From: Elioraea thermophila (ex Habib et al. 2022)
GTDB taxonomy: Bacteria > Pseudomonadota > Alphaproteobacteria > Acetobacterales > Acetobacteraceae
DNA: 64,000 nucleotides
Direction of reading: 5' to 3'
NCBI RefSeq assembly: GCF_003336755.1
Contig: NZ_QMDI01000002.1
Location: forward strand, 1,054,001-1,118,000
The translations under genes and the position numbers were made by a program. Shown here in pieces: positions 26,516-34,880 of this stretch (position 1 is its first letter; each line of letters starts with the position of its first letter). The notes under the pieces are model-generated. The model was not told the origin of the DNA, ran no database searches, and saw only the letters and a program-made list of their open reading frames with translations.

Positions 26516-29092
26516 ATGAGCGGAGCATTCATCGGCCAGGCGATCCTCTGGATCATCGTCGCGGTCGTCGTCATCGCGGTCGTCTACTGGGTGATGCAAT
26601 ACCTCTATCGTCGCTCGACGAAGGAGGTCGCCTTCGTCCGCACAGGGTTTCTCGGGCAGAAGGTGGTGATCGACGGCGGCGCGTTCGTCTGGCCGATCAT
26701 CCACGACATCACCCCCGTCAACATGAACACGCTGCCCTTGCGGATCGAACGCAGCAGGAATGATGCGCTGATCAGCAAGGACCGGATGCGGATCGACATC
26801 GAGGCGGAGTTCTACGTTCGCGTCCGTCCCGACCGCGACGCTGTCGCGATGGCCGCCTCGACCCTCGGGCGGCGCACGCTCGAGCCCGAGACGCTGCACG
26901 CCCTGCTCGCCGGCAAGTTCGAGAGCGCGTTGCGTGCGGTCGCGGCCGAGATGACGATGAGCGAGATGCACGAGCAGCGCGCCCAGTATGTTTCGCGCGT
27001 GCGCGAGGTCGCTCAAGCGGACCTCGAGAAGAACGGGCTTGAACTCGAAAGCGTCGCCATCCTCGACATCGATCAGACTCCCCTCGAGTACTTCAACCCC
27101 TCTAACCGCTTCGACGCCGAGGGCTTGACCGCGCTGATCCGCGACATCGAGGAGCGTCGCAAGCTGCGCAACGACATCGAGCAGAGTGCGATGATCGCGA
27201 TCCGCGTCCGCAACCTGGAGGCGGAGCGCGAGGCCCTCGACATCGAGCGGATGAGCGAGGAGGCACGGCTCGCCCAGGAGCGCGAGATCGAGTTCCGTCG
27301 CGCGCAGCAACGCGCGGAACTGGCCCGCGAGCGGGCGGAACGCGAACGGGACGCCGAGGCCGCGCAGATCGCCGCCCGCGAGGCGGTCGAGGAGGCCCGG
27401 ATCGAGCAGGAACGGCGGATCGCCGAGGCGCGGATCGCCTCCGAGCGCGACATCAGGGCGCGGGAGATCGCGCGGCAGAAGGCGATCGAGGCGGAGGAGA
27501 TCGCGGCACGCGAGGCGATCGAGCAGGCCCGCATCGCCCAGGAGAAGGCGATCGCCGAAGCGCGCATCGCGTCGGAGCGGGAGATCAGGGCGCAGGAAAT
27601 CGCACGCGAGAAGGCGATCGAGGCGGAGGAGATCGCCGCACGCGAAGCGATCGAGCAGGCCCGCATCGCCCAGGAGAAGGCGATCGCCGAAGCGCGCATC
27701 GCCAAGGAGGAGGAGATCCGGCAGCGCGAGATCGCCGAACGTCGCGCCACCGACGAGGCCGAGATCACCGCGCGCGAGGCGACCGAACGGTTGCGCATCG
27801 CCGAAGCGGCGCAGGTCAGCGAGGAGAGGATCGCGCGCGAACGCAGGATCCGCGAACTCGAGATCGAGCGGGAACGCGCCCTCGAGGCGGCGGAGGTTGC
27901 CGCGAGGCAGGCGGTCGAGGCGGCGAAGATCGCGCGCGACAAGGCCCTCGCCGCGGAACGGATCGCGGCCGAAGCGGCGACGCGCGAGCAGGAGATCCTG
28001 CGCGACCGTTCGCTGGACGAGGCGCGGATCGCGGCGCAACTCGCCGTGCGCGCGCGGGAGATCGCGCGCGAGCGCGAATTGGAGGCGGCCGAGATCGCGC
28101 GCCGCAAGGCGATCGAGGAGGCCGACCACGAGCGGGTGGTCGCCCTCGCCGAGAAGCGCTCCGAGGCCGCGGCCGCCGAAGCGGCGGTTCGCCAGGCCCA
28201 GATCAACGCCCAGCGGTCGGTCGAGACCTCGGAGGTGGAGCGGGAGCGCGCGGTCGAAGCGGCGCGGATCGAACGGCGCCGCTCGCTCGAGCAGCTCGAG
28301 ATCGCGCGCATGCAGGCATTGCGCGAAGCCGAGATCCAGAGCCGCGAGGACATCGAGCGCGCCCGCATCGCCTGCGAGCGCGCCCTCGACGAGATCCGGA
28401 TCGGTCACGAGACGGAGCGCCGGCGCCTGGAGATCGAGCGCGAACGGCTGGTCGAGACGGCGGAGATCGAGAAGTCGATCGCCATCGCCCGCAAGTCACT
28501 CGAGGAGAGTGCGGCCCGTATCGAGGCCGACGAGGCGCGTGCGCGCGCAGCGGAGGCCGAGGAGCGGATCCGCACCGCGCGCGAGACCGAGGTCGCCGAG
28601 CGTCGTCGCCGGATCGACATGCTGATCGCCGAGAAGGAGGCTGCCGAGGTGAAGTTGGCAGCCGAGGCCGAGAAGGTGCGGCGCTTGGTCGAGGCGGAGG
28701 CGCAACGACTGATGAACGAGGCGGAGAACGTGCTCACCGACCCCGCACGCCTCTCGCTGTTCCGCCGCAAGCTCCTCGAGCACGTCGAGGGCATCATCGC
28801 GGCTTCCGTCAAGCCGCTCGAGAAGATCAACGAGATCAAGATCATGCAGCTCGACGGGCTGGGCACCGGCGGCGGTCGCGGGCAGAGCCCGACCGACGAG
28901 GTGGTCACCTCCGCCCTGCGCTACCGCGTGCAGGCGCCGCTCATCGATTCCCTGCTCGCCGATCTCGGCATCGAAGGCGGCAGCCTCGCCAAGCAGGGCG
29001 GACTGATCCGCGAGGCCGCCGACATGCAACGCATCGCCTCGGAGGCGCGCAAGGCGGTGGCGAAACCCGAGAAGGGCGAGGGGCAAGCCTGA
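26516..29092 (+). CDS. giant flotillin-like SPFH/coiled-coil membrane protein
   Basis: An 858-residue protein. One transmembrane helix (about 6-27) is followed by an SPFH/band-7 domain (about 35-215) with TGFLGQKVVIDGGAFVWPI and RMRIDIEAEFYVRVRPD. Residues 215 to about 730 are an uninterrupted coiled coil of repeating ARxxAxExA(I/R)E units rich in Arg, Glu, Ala and Ile. The C terminus (735-858) has the flotillin-like NVLTDPARLSLFRRKLLEHVEGII and EKINEIKIMQLDGLG. Ordinary flotillins are near 500 residues, and the excess is all coiled coil, partly from a 132-base tandem duplication. The ATG follows GAGGGG. It lies between importer and hydroxylase genes, so it may scaffold them at the membrane. 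Confidence 0.9.
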   Translation: MSGAFIGQAILWIIVAVVVIAVVYWVMQYLYRRSTKEVAFVRTGFLGQKVVIDGGAFVWPIIHDITPVNMNTLPLRIERSRNDALISKDRMRIDIEAEFYVRVRPDRDAVAMAASTLGRRTLEPETLHALLAGKFESALRAVAAEMTMSEMHEQRAQYVSRVREVAQADLEKNGLELESVAILDIDQTPLEYFNPSNRFDAEGLTALIRDIEERRKLRNDIEQSAMIAIRVRNLEAEREALDIERMSEEARLAQEREIEFRRAQQRAELARERAERERDAEAAQIAAREAVEEARIEQERRIAEARIASERDIRAREIARQKAIEAEEIAAREAIEQARIAQEKAIAEARIASEREIRAQEIAREKAIEAEEIAAREAIEQARIAQEKAIAEARIAKEEEIRQREIAERRATDEAEITAREATERLRIAEAAQVSEERIARERRIRELEIERERALEAAEVAARQAVEAAKIARDKALAAERIAAEAATREQEILRDRSLDEARIAAQLAVRAREIARERELEAAEIARRKAIEEADHERVVALAEKRSEAAAAEAAVRQAQINAQRSVETSEVERERAVEAARIERRRSLEQLEIARMQALREAEIQSREDIERARIACERALDEIRIGHETERRRLEIERERLVETAEIEKSIAIARKSLEESAARIEADEARARAAEAEERIRTARETEVAERRRRIDMLIAEKEAAEVKLAAEAEKVRRLVEAEAQRLMNEAENVLTDPARLSLFRRKLLEHVEGIIAASVKPLEKINEIKIMQLDGLGTGGGRGQSPTDEVVTSALRYRVQAPLIDSLLADLGIEGGSLAKQGGLIREAADMQRIASEARKAVAKPEKGEGQA
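27434..27697 (+). repeat. 132-bp tandem duplication inside the flotillin-like gene
   Basis: Two adjacent copies, 27434-27565 and 27566-27697, encode 44 residues each (about 307-350 and 351-394). They share the core AIEAEEIAAREAIEQARIAQ. Differences are mostly silent or conservative (D/E, R/Q, Q/E). The unit is a multiple of both 3 bases and 11 residues, so the coiled-coil phase is preserved. Confidence 0.9.
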
Positions 29093-29095
29093 GCG

Positions 29096-29533
29096 ATGCC
29101 GCGCGTGTACGTCTCCTCGGTGATCGATGCTCCGGCCAGCAAGGTCTGGGAACGGATCCGGGACTTCAACGCGCTGCCGCGCTGGCACCCGCGCATCCGC
29201 GACAGCCGCATCGAGAACGGCGATCCCTCCGACCGCGTCGGCTGCGTCCGTGACTTCCACCTGCAGAACGGCGAGCGGATCCGCGAGCGCCTCCTCGGCC
29301 TCTCGGACTACGACATGTTCGTCACGTACGCGATCCTGGAATCGCCGATGCCGCTCACCGACTACGTGGCCACACTTCGGCTCACACCGGTGACGGACGG
29401 CGATCGCACCTTCGCCGAGTGGACGGCGGAGTTCGAATGCGCGCCCGAGGTCGCGGCGGAACTGGTGGAGGGGATCGGCCGGAACGTGTTCCAGGCCGGC
29501 TTCGACGCCCTGAAGCGACAGTTGGCGGCCTGA
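29096..29533 (+). CDS. SRPBCC (START-like) family protein, copy 1
   Basis: A 145-residue helix-grip protein with a hydrophobic ligand cavity. The N terminus is MPRVYVSSVIDAPASKVWERI, then RDFNALPRWHP and DRVGCVRDF, and the C-terminal long helix follows EWTAEFECAP. The family includes polyketide cyclases, lipid or hormone carriers and CO-dehydrogenase CoxG. In a molybdenum-hydroxylase operon the CoxG-like role is a natural guess, but this branch resembles plain SRPBCC dehydratase/carrier proteins. Starts three bases after the flotillin-like stop. It forms a tandem pair with the next gene. Confidence 0.85.
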   Translation: MPRVYVSSVIDAPASKVWERIRDFNALPRWHPRIRDSRIENGDPSDRVGCVRDFHLQNGERIRERLLGLSDYDMFVTYAILESPMPLTDYVATLRLTPVTDGDRTFAEWTAEFECAPEVAAELVEGIGRNVFQAGFDALKRQLAA

Positions 29534-29535
29534 GC

Positions 29536-29985
29536 ATGCCGCGCGTGGTGAGGAGCACCGTCATCGACCGGCCGATCGACGAGGTCTGGGCCGTGCTGCG
29601 CGACTTCAACGGGCACGATCGCTGGCACCCGGCGGTCGCCGAGAGTACGATCGAGCGCGGGCAGCCGTCGGACCGCGTCGGTTGCGTTCGCCGGTTTCGA
29701 CTGCGTGACGGTTCGGAGCTGCGCGAACTCCTGCTCACCCTGTCGGATGCCGATACGGCCTACTCGTATTGCCTGCTCGACACACCGGTGCCGCTGTTTA
29801 ACTACGTCGCGCATGTGCGGCTTGCGCCGGTGACGGACGGGAACGGCACCTTCTGGCATTGGGAGAGCCGCTTCGATACGCCGCGCGGCCGGGAGCGGGA
29901 ACTCGCCGACCTCGTCGGGCGCGAGATCTATGAGGGTGGTTTCGCAGCACTCCGCGATCACCTCGCCGCCGGAGTGACGCCATGA
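29536..29985 (+). CDS. SRPBCC (START-like) family protein, copy 2
   Basis: A 149-residue paralogue of the previous gene. Shared landmarks are MPRV at the start, VIDxP(I/A)xxVW, RDFNxxxRWHP, PSDRVGCVRxFxLxxG and the (A/D)TYSYCLLDTPVPLFNYV segment, which corresponds to VTYAILESPMPLTDYV in copy 1. The pair probably makes a heteromer or binds two related ligands. ATG at 29536 lies two bases after the previous stop. The frame is open further upstream but only within the previous gene. Its stop overlaps the FAD-subunit start (ATGA), tying it to the hydroxylase. Confidence 0.85.
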   Translation: MPRVVRSTVIDRPIDEVWAVLRDFNGHDRWHPAVAESTIERGQPSDRVGCVRRFRLRDGSELRELLLTLSDADTAYSYCLLDTPVPLFNYVAHVRLAPVTDGNGTFWHWESRFDTPRGRERELADLVGREIYEGGFAALRDHLAAGVTP

Positions 29986-30788
29986 TCACCGCCGTCGAGA
30001 CCTATCGTTCGGCGGAGGAGGCGGCGCGCGCGCTCGGCGGCGGAGGGGCGATCTATCTCGCCGGCGGCACCCTGGTGATGGCCGAGGTGAACGCCAATCG
30101 CACGCCGCCGCGGCTCGTGCGGACGGTCGACCCTGGACTTCGTCAGATCGTCGCGAGCTCAGAGACGATCCGACTCGGCGCCGGCGTCACCATGGCGCAG
30201 ATCCTTGCGAGCCGGGACTGCGCCGTGCTGCACGACGTCGCACGCCAGATCGGGGGGCCGCAGGTTCGCAGCATGGCGACCGTCGGCGGCAACCTCTTCG
30301 CGCGCCACCCCTACGGCGATCTCGCCGTTGCCCTGCTGGCACTCGGGGCCCGCGTCGCTCTCGCCGGACAGACGAGCCTGCGGTCGCTCGCCGATCTCCT
30401 GCGCGATCGCGAACGCCCCGCCCTCGTGACGCAGATCGAGGTGCCGCGTCCGCGGGGCGACCGCGCGTTCGGCTTCGTCAAGATCGCGCGCATCCATCCC
30501 CGCGGCGCCTCACTGCTGTCCATCGCCGCATTCCTGCCGCGCGAGGGATCACGCATGCGCGGCGTCCGCATCGCCTACGGCGGCATGGCGGATCGCCCGA
30601 TCCAGGCGGCAGCCGTGGAAAGGGCGCTGGAAGGCGCCGTGCTCGACGAAGGGACGATCGCGCGCGCGGTCGCGGTTGCGGCGCAGGGCCTCGAGCCGCC
30701 GACGGATTCGCTCGCCTCCGCCTGGTACCGGCGCGAGGTGGTTGGCGTCCACCTGCGACGTCTGCTCGAACGCTTGTCGAGACCGTGA
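29982..30788 (+). CDS. molybdenum hydroxylase FAD-binding subunit (CoxM/XdhB type)
   Basis: A 268-residue medium subunit of a xanthine dehydrogenase/CO dehydrogenase-type enzyme. It has the two FAD diphosphate motifs, AGGTLVMAEVN (about 27-37) and TVGGNLFARHPYGD (about 101-114). The GGPQVRSMA sequence just before the second motif is typical. It passes electrons from the 2Fe-2S subunit to the acceptor. It is coupled to the SRPBCC gene upstream by ATGA and to the iron-sulfur gene by TGATG. Gene order M-S-L matches cox-type operons. Confidence 0.92.
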   Translation: MITAVETYRSAEEAARALGGGGAIYLAGGTLVMAEVNANRTPPRLVRTVDPGLRQIVASSETIRLGAGVTMAQILASRDCAVLHDVARQIGGPQVRSMATVGGNLFARHPYGDLAVALLALGARVALAGQTSLRSLADLLRDRERPALVTQIEVPRPRGDRAFGFVKIARIHPRGASLLSIAAFLPREGSRMRGVRIAYGGMADRPIQAAAVERALEGAVLDEGTIARAVAVAAQGLEPPTDSLASAWYRREVVGVHLRRLLERLSRP

Positions 30789-31261
30789 TGCCGAAGAAAC
30801 CGATCACCTTCGTCCTCAACGGCGCGGAGCGCGCGGCCTTCGCCGATCCCGGGCAGAACCTGCTCGACTTCCTGCGCCGCGGTGTCGGCGATCTCACCCC
30901 GAAATACGGCTGCGGCCAGGGTGGGTGCGGCGCATGCACCGTTCTCCTCGACGGCGAGCCGGTGCTCGCCTGCCTCACCCTGGCGGAGGCCGTGGAGGGA
31001 CGCCGCGTCGACACCGTCGCCGGCCTCGGCGGCCCCGCACCGCATCCGCTGCAGGAGGCGTTCATGGCCCACTTCGCCGCCCAGTGCGGCTACTGCACGC
31101 CGGGGATGCTGATGTCGGCCAAGGCGCTGCTCGATCGCAACCCGCGCCCGACGCGCGAGGAGGTGATCGAAGCGATTTCCGGCAATCTCTGCCGCTGCAC
31201 GGGCTACGAGCCGATCATCGCCGCCATCCTCTCCGCCGCCGCAAGCGGGGCACGCCCATGA
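30788..31261 (+). CDS. molybdenum hydroxylase 2Fe-2S subunit (CoxS/XdhA type)
   Basis: A 157-residue small subunit with two [2Fe-2S] clusters. The ferredoxin-like N-terminal cluster is bound by Cys42, 47, 50 and 62 (YGCGQGGCGACTVLLDG). The helical C-terminal cluster uses Cys100, 103, 135 and 137 (CGYCTPGM, NLCRCTGYEPI). All eight ligands are present. ATG at 30788 is used; a GTG immediately upstream is an alternative. The stop overlaps the large-subunit ATG (ATGA). Confidence 0.95.
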   Translation: MPKKPITFVLNGAERAAFADPGQNLLDFLRRGVGDLTPKYGCGQGGCGACTVLLDGEPVLACLTLAEAVEGRRVDTVAGLGGPAPHPLQEAFMAHFAAQCGYCTPGMLMSAKALLDRNPRPTREEVIEAISGNLCRCTGYEPIIAAILSAAASGARP

Positions 31262-32973
31262 GCGACAGCATGATCGAGTTCCGAAAGGATCTCTTCGCCG
31301 ACGAGCGCGACGATCGTCTGACGGTGATCGGGAAGCCGGTGCGCCGGCAGGACATTCTCGGCCACGTCACCGGGCGATCGCCGTTCTTCGACGACCACCT
31401 GTTCGAGGGGCTTCTGCACCTGCGCTGCGCGCGCTCCCCGCACCATCACGCGCGGATCCGGCGCATCGACGTCACGGAGGCCGAACGCAGCCCAGGCGTG
31501 GTGCGGGTACTCACGGGGCGCGACGTGCCGTGCAACCTGAACACGCTCCTCTCCCTGCTCGATTTCGGCATCGACGACGAGCCGGTGCTGAGCGGCGAGC
31601 GGGTGCGCTACATGGGGGAGCCCGTCGCGGCGGTGATCGCGGAGAGCGAGGCGGCGGCGCGCGAGGGCGCGGCGAAGGTGCGGGTGGACTACGAGCCCTT
31701 GCCGCACGTGCTCGACGTCGAGGAAGCGATCAAGCCGGGCGCCCCCGTCGTGCTCGACATCTATCCCGGCAACCGGTTCATCTGTCACGGCAAGTACGAC
31801 CACCAGAAGCTGCGCTTCGGCGACGTCGAAGCCGCGCTGCGGACGGCCGACTACGTGGTCGAGGGGCGCTATCAGATGTCGCCGATCGAACAGGCGCCGA
31901 TCGAGACCTGCGGTGCGATCGCCGCTCCGGAAACGAACGATCGCTACGTGTGCTACACCTCCACGCAGGCGCTGTTCTTCTCGCTCGCGACCACGTCGAA
32001 GGTCCTGCGCCTGCCCTCGAGCAGGCTGCACTTCATCGGCGGCACGGTGGGCGGCGGCTTCGGCGGCAAGGTGGATTCGATCCATGAACCGCTCGCCATC
32101 CTAGGCGCGATGCTGACCGGGCGGCCGGTGAAGTACGCCTGGGACCGCGAGGAGGAGATGCAGGTCGGCGGGCCGCGCGGGGCCGAACGGTGGTACATCA
32201 CCGACGGGGTGATGCGCGATGGGCGGATCGTCGCGCGCAAGTTCGTCGGCTACTTCGACTCCGGTGCCTACACCCGCCTCACCTCCTACGCGATCATGAA
32301 AGCGGTCGGCCACCTGCCCGGGCCCTACACCATCCCCAACGTGTATGCCGATGTCTATTGCGTGTTCACCAACCGCACGCCGGCGACCGCGATGCGCGGC
32401 TTCGGCATCACGGGGGTGGATTTCGCGATCGAGGCGCACATGGACAAGGTGGCGGAGGTCGTCGGCATGAATCCGATCGAGTTCCGCATCCTCAACTCGT
32501 ACCGCGACGGCGACATGAAGGCGCATCGGAGGATCGCGAAGAACTGCGCGCTGATCGAGTGCTGCCAGGTCGTGGCGGAGAAGGCGGGCGTGGCGCTGAG
32601 CCCCGAGGCGAAGCGCGCCTCCTCGCGCCAGGGCGGCGGAGGCGAGCGCGCGCAACTCCCGCCCCGCACGGCCCTCGACGAGAAGGGGCGGGTCGAGGGC
32701 TTCGCCGCGCACGGCTACGCGCGGAAAGGGCACCGACGCGGCGCGCCCGACACCCCGGTGCGGCCATCGCCCGAACCCGCCTTCGCGCGGACATCGTCGG
32801 CGTTGCCTGCCAGGGACATCGCCTCGAAACCTCCCTCGACTGCAGGTGCGCCACCGCAGCCGGCTCCCGCGCGCGCCGCCCCTTCGCAGCCGCCGCTGCC
32901 GTCTCCTCCGTCGGGACCGGCGCCGCGCGCGCCCATCCGTTTCTCCTCGATCTCCGGCCTCAGGAGGCGCTGA
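31258..32973 (+). CDS. molybdenum hydroxylase large subunit, N-terminal half (split CoxL/XdhC-type)
   Basis: A 571-residue protein carrying the first part of a molybdopterin-binding subunit: the (a/b)-hammerhead domain (about 20-130), then the first Mo-cofactor domain. It has GGTVGGGFGGK at 261-271 and AMRGFG near 378-383, which normally contact the cofactor. Homology stops near residue 455 (AVALSPEA-like region). The remaining 115 residues are low-complexity, proline-rich, ending in the compact basic tail RFSSISGLRRR. The second half of the enzyme is in the next gene. A usual large subunit is about 780 residues, so nothing essential appears lost, only divided. Confidence 0.9.
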   Translation: MSDSMIEFRKDLFADERDDRLTVIGKPVRRQDILGHVTGRSPFFDDHLFEGLLHLRCARSPHHHARIRRIDVTEAERSPGVVRVLTGRDVPCNLNTLLSLLDFGIDDEPVLSGERVRYMGEPVAAVIAESEAAAREGAAKVRVDYEPLPHVLDVEEAIKPGAPVVLDIYPGNRFICHGKYDHQKLRFGDVEAALRTADYVVEGRYQMSPIEQAPIETCGAIAAPETNDRYVCYTSTQALFFSLATTSKVLRLPSSRLHFIGGTVGGGFGGKVDSIHEPLAILGAMLTGRPVKYAWDREEEMQVGGPRGAERWYITDGVMRDGRIVARKFVGYFDSGAYTRLTSYAIMKAVGHLPGPYTIPNVYADVYCVFTNRTPATAMRGFGITGVDFAIEAHMDKVAEVVGMNPIEFRILNSYRDGDMKAHRRIAKNCALIECCQVVAEKAGVALSPEAKRASSRQGGGGERAQLPPRTALDEKGRVEGFAAHGYARKGHRRGAPDTPVRPSPEPAFARTSSALPARDIASKPPSTAGAPPQPAPARAAPSQPPLPSPPSGPAPRAPIRFSSISGLRRR

Positions 32974-33995
32974 TGGCGCTGCACCGTGGGCGCGGCTTCG
33001 CCGCCGTCAACTATCCGATCGGCATGAACCTCGGTGGCGATCCGTCGCAGGCGCTGGTTCACGCCAACCCCGACGGGAAGTTCACCGTCACGCTCTCCTC
33101 CATCGATCTTGGCCAGGGGATGAAGTCCGTCGTCCGCCAGATCGCCGCCGAGACGCTGGGCGTGCCGGTGGAGGACGTCTATGTCGACACCGCCGACAGC
33201 GACACGGGCCCGCACTGCATGGGATCCTTCGCCTCGCGCGGCACGCACCGTGTCGGCAACGCGGTGATCCAGGCGGCACAGGAGGCGCGCGCCATCCTGC
33301 TCGAGGCGGCGGCGGAGGAGCTCGAGGTCGATGCTGCCGACCTCGTCACCGACGGGGAAGGCAACATCCACGTCCGCGGCACGCCGGCGCGGACGATCAC
33401 GGTGATGGCGGCGGCGCAGGCCGCTCAGTTCCGCCAGGGGCGCACCATCGCCGGGCGGGGGATCTTCCTCATCCCGCTCTCCGACGTCGATCCCGAGACC
33501 GGGGAGATGACACCCGTCAGTTGTTTCGCCCACGCCGCGATGCTGGTCGAGGTCGAGGTGGACGACGAGACCGGCGAGGTGCGTGTGCTCGACATGAAGT
33601 CGGCCTACGAGGTCGGCCGCGCGCTGAACCCCAAACTCGTCGAGCAGCAGCTCCGCGGCGGCGCATGGATGGGCATGAGCCACGCGCTGTGGGAGACGAC
33701 GGAGCCCTGCTATCCCGACCGCTCGCACCGCCCGGTCGACTTCACCCACTACCTGATGCCCGGGCCCGGCGATCTCGCCCCGCATCACATCTCGATCCTG
33801 GAACGGCCCGCCCCCGACGGCCCCTACGGCGGCAAGGGACCAGGCGAGATGTGCGCCAATCCCGTGCTGCCGGCCGTGGTGAACGCGATCTACGACGCGG
33901 TCGGCGTGCGCATCGACGAGTTGCCGGCGACGCCCGAGAAGATCCTGCGCGCGCTGAAGGCGCAGGGCGGGGCGCGGCCGAAGCGGCGGCTCTGA
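32973..33995 (+). CDS. molybdenum hydroxylase large subunit, C-terminal half (split CoxL/XdhC-type)
   Basis: A 340-residue protein equal to the second Mo-cofactor domain. It begins RGRGFAAVNYPIGMNLGGDPSQ, continues with LSSIDLGQGMKSV and CMGSFASRGTHRVGNAV, and ends with GGKGPGEMCANPVLPAVVNAI. The conserved catalytic glutamate of the family falls at about residue 292 (GPGE). The start is well defined: AGGAGG six bases before an ATG that overlaps the previous stop (TGATG). The clean ribosome binding site and coupling suggest a real two-gene design rather than a recent frameshift. Confidence 0.9.
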   Translation: MALHRGRGFAAVNYPIGMNLGGDPSQALVHANPDGKFTVTLSSIDLGQGMKSVVRQIAAETLGVPVEDVYVDTADSDTGPHCMGSFASRGTHRVGNAVIQAAQEARAILLEAAAEELEVDAADLVTDGEGNIHVRGTPARTITVMAAAQAAQFRQGRTIAGRGIFLIPLSDVDPETGEMTPVSCFAHAAMLVEVEVDDETGEVRVLDMKSAYEVGRALNPKLVEQQLRGGAWMGMSHALWETTEPCYPDRSHRPVDFTHYLMPGPGDLAPHHISILERPAPDGPYGGKGPGEMCANPVLPAVVNAIYDAVGVRIDELPATPEKILRALKAQGGARPKRRL

Positions 33996-33998
33996 CCC

Positions 33999-34880
33999 GT
34001 GCCCGTAAGACGCAGCATCGCCGGCATTTCCGACCCTGCCTCGCTCGCGCGGGCGATGCGCGACGCCCAGTACATCGCGGACGAAGGTCTCGCCACAGCC
34101 GCCTATCTCGCTCTCGCCCTCGGCAAGCCGCTCCTGCTCGAAGGTGCGCCGGGTGTCGGCAAGACCGAGGCCGCGCGGGCGCTCGCCTCCGTGCTCGGCC
34201 GCGAGGTGGTGCGGTTGCAGTGCTACGAGGGCATCGATGCCTCGGCCGCGCTCTACGAGTGGAATTTCCCACGCCAGATGCTCGCCATCCGCCGGGCGGG
34301 CGATGCTTACGTCAATCTCCATGGCGACGAGTTCCTGATCGCACGCCCCCTCCTGCTCGCGCTGCAGGCGCCGCGCGACCGCCTTCTCCTGATCGACGAG
34401 ATCGATCGCGCGGACCACGAGTTCGAGGCCTTCCTCCTCGAGTTCCTCTCCGACTTCGCGATCTCCATCCCCGAGCGGGGAACGGTGCGGGCCTCGGAAC
34501 CCCCGGTGGTCGTCCTGACCTCGAACCGGACGCGCGAGCTGCACGAGGCGCTCAGGCGTCGCTGCGTCTACCACTGGATCGCCTATCCCGACCCGCTGCT
34601 GGAGACCGAGATCGTGCTGATGCGGGCCTCGGCGGTGGCGCGCGACACCGCGGAGCGCATCGTCGCCGCGGTCGGCGCCTTGCGCGCGGAACCGCTCGCC
34701 AAGCCGCCGGGGGTGGCGGAGACGGTGGAGTGGGCCGAGGCCGCAACACTCCTGCACGGGCACGGCGCGCCATGGCCCGCGGCCTTCCTGCGCTCGATCG
34801 GGGTGGCGGTGAAGGACCAGGACGACCTCGCCTATCTGGCGCCGCGCCTCGAAGCGATCATCGCCAAGGCAGCGGCATGA
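33999..34880 (+). CDS. MoxR-type AAA+ ATPase (CoxD-like)
   Basis: A 293-residue AAA+ protein with Walker A GAPGVGKT (49-56), Walker B LLLIDEIDRAD (about 127-137) and sensor 1 LTSNRTRELHEALRRRC. CoxD-type ATPases work with a VWA partner to insert or rearrange metal/sulfur at the Mo-Cu site of CO dehydrogenase, and related pairs mature other enzymes. GTG start three bases after the hydroxylase stop. Its end overlaps the VWA gene (ATGA). Context makes maturation of the split hydroxylase the likely job. Confidence 0.9.
   Translation: MPVRRSIAGISDPASLARAMRDAQYIADEGLATAAYLALALGKPLLLEGAPGVGKTEAARALASVLGREVVRLQCYEGIDASAALYEWNFPRQMLAIRRAGDAYVNLHGDEFLIARPLLLALQAPRDRLLLIDEIDRADHEFEAFLLEFLSDFAISIPERGTVRASEPPVVVLTSNRTRELHEALRRRCVYHWIAYPDPLLETEIVLMRASAVARDTAERIVAAVGALRAEPLAKPPGVAETVEWAEAATLLHGHGAPWPAAFLRSIGVAVKDQDDLAYLAPRLEAIIAKAAA

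Noticed and set aside
27434-27697. Repeat array considered as a CRISPR or minisatellite
   Set aside because: The repeats are in-frame coding units without spacers, so they are coiled-coil duplication.
25538-28408. 956-codon minus-strand open frame rich in 'RDLLRLDRL'-type repeats opposite the flotillin-like gene
   Set aside because: The apparent repeat protein is the reverse complement of the coiled-coil repeats; no start site or homology supports it.
32600-32973. Frameshift hypothesis for the split molybdenum subunit
   Set aside because: None of the three frames across the junction gives family sequence, and the second gene has its own AGGAGG and TGATG coupling, so a simple indel does not restore a fused protein.
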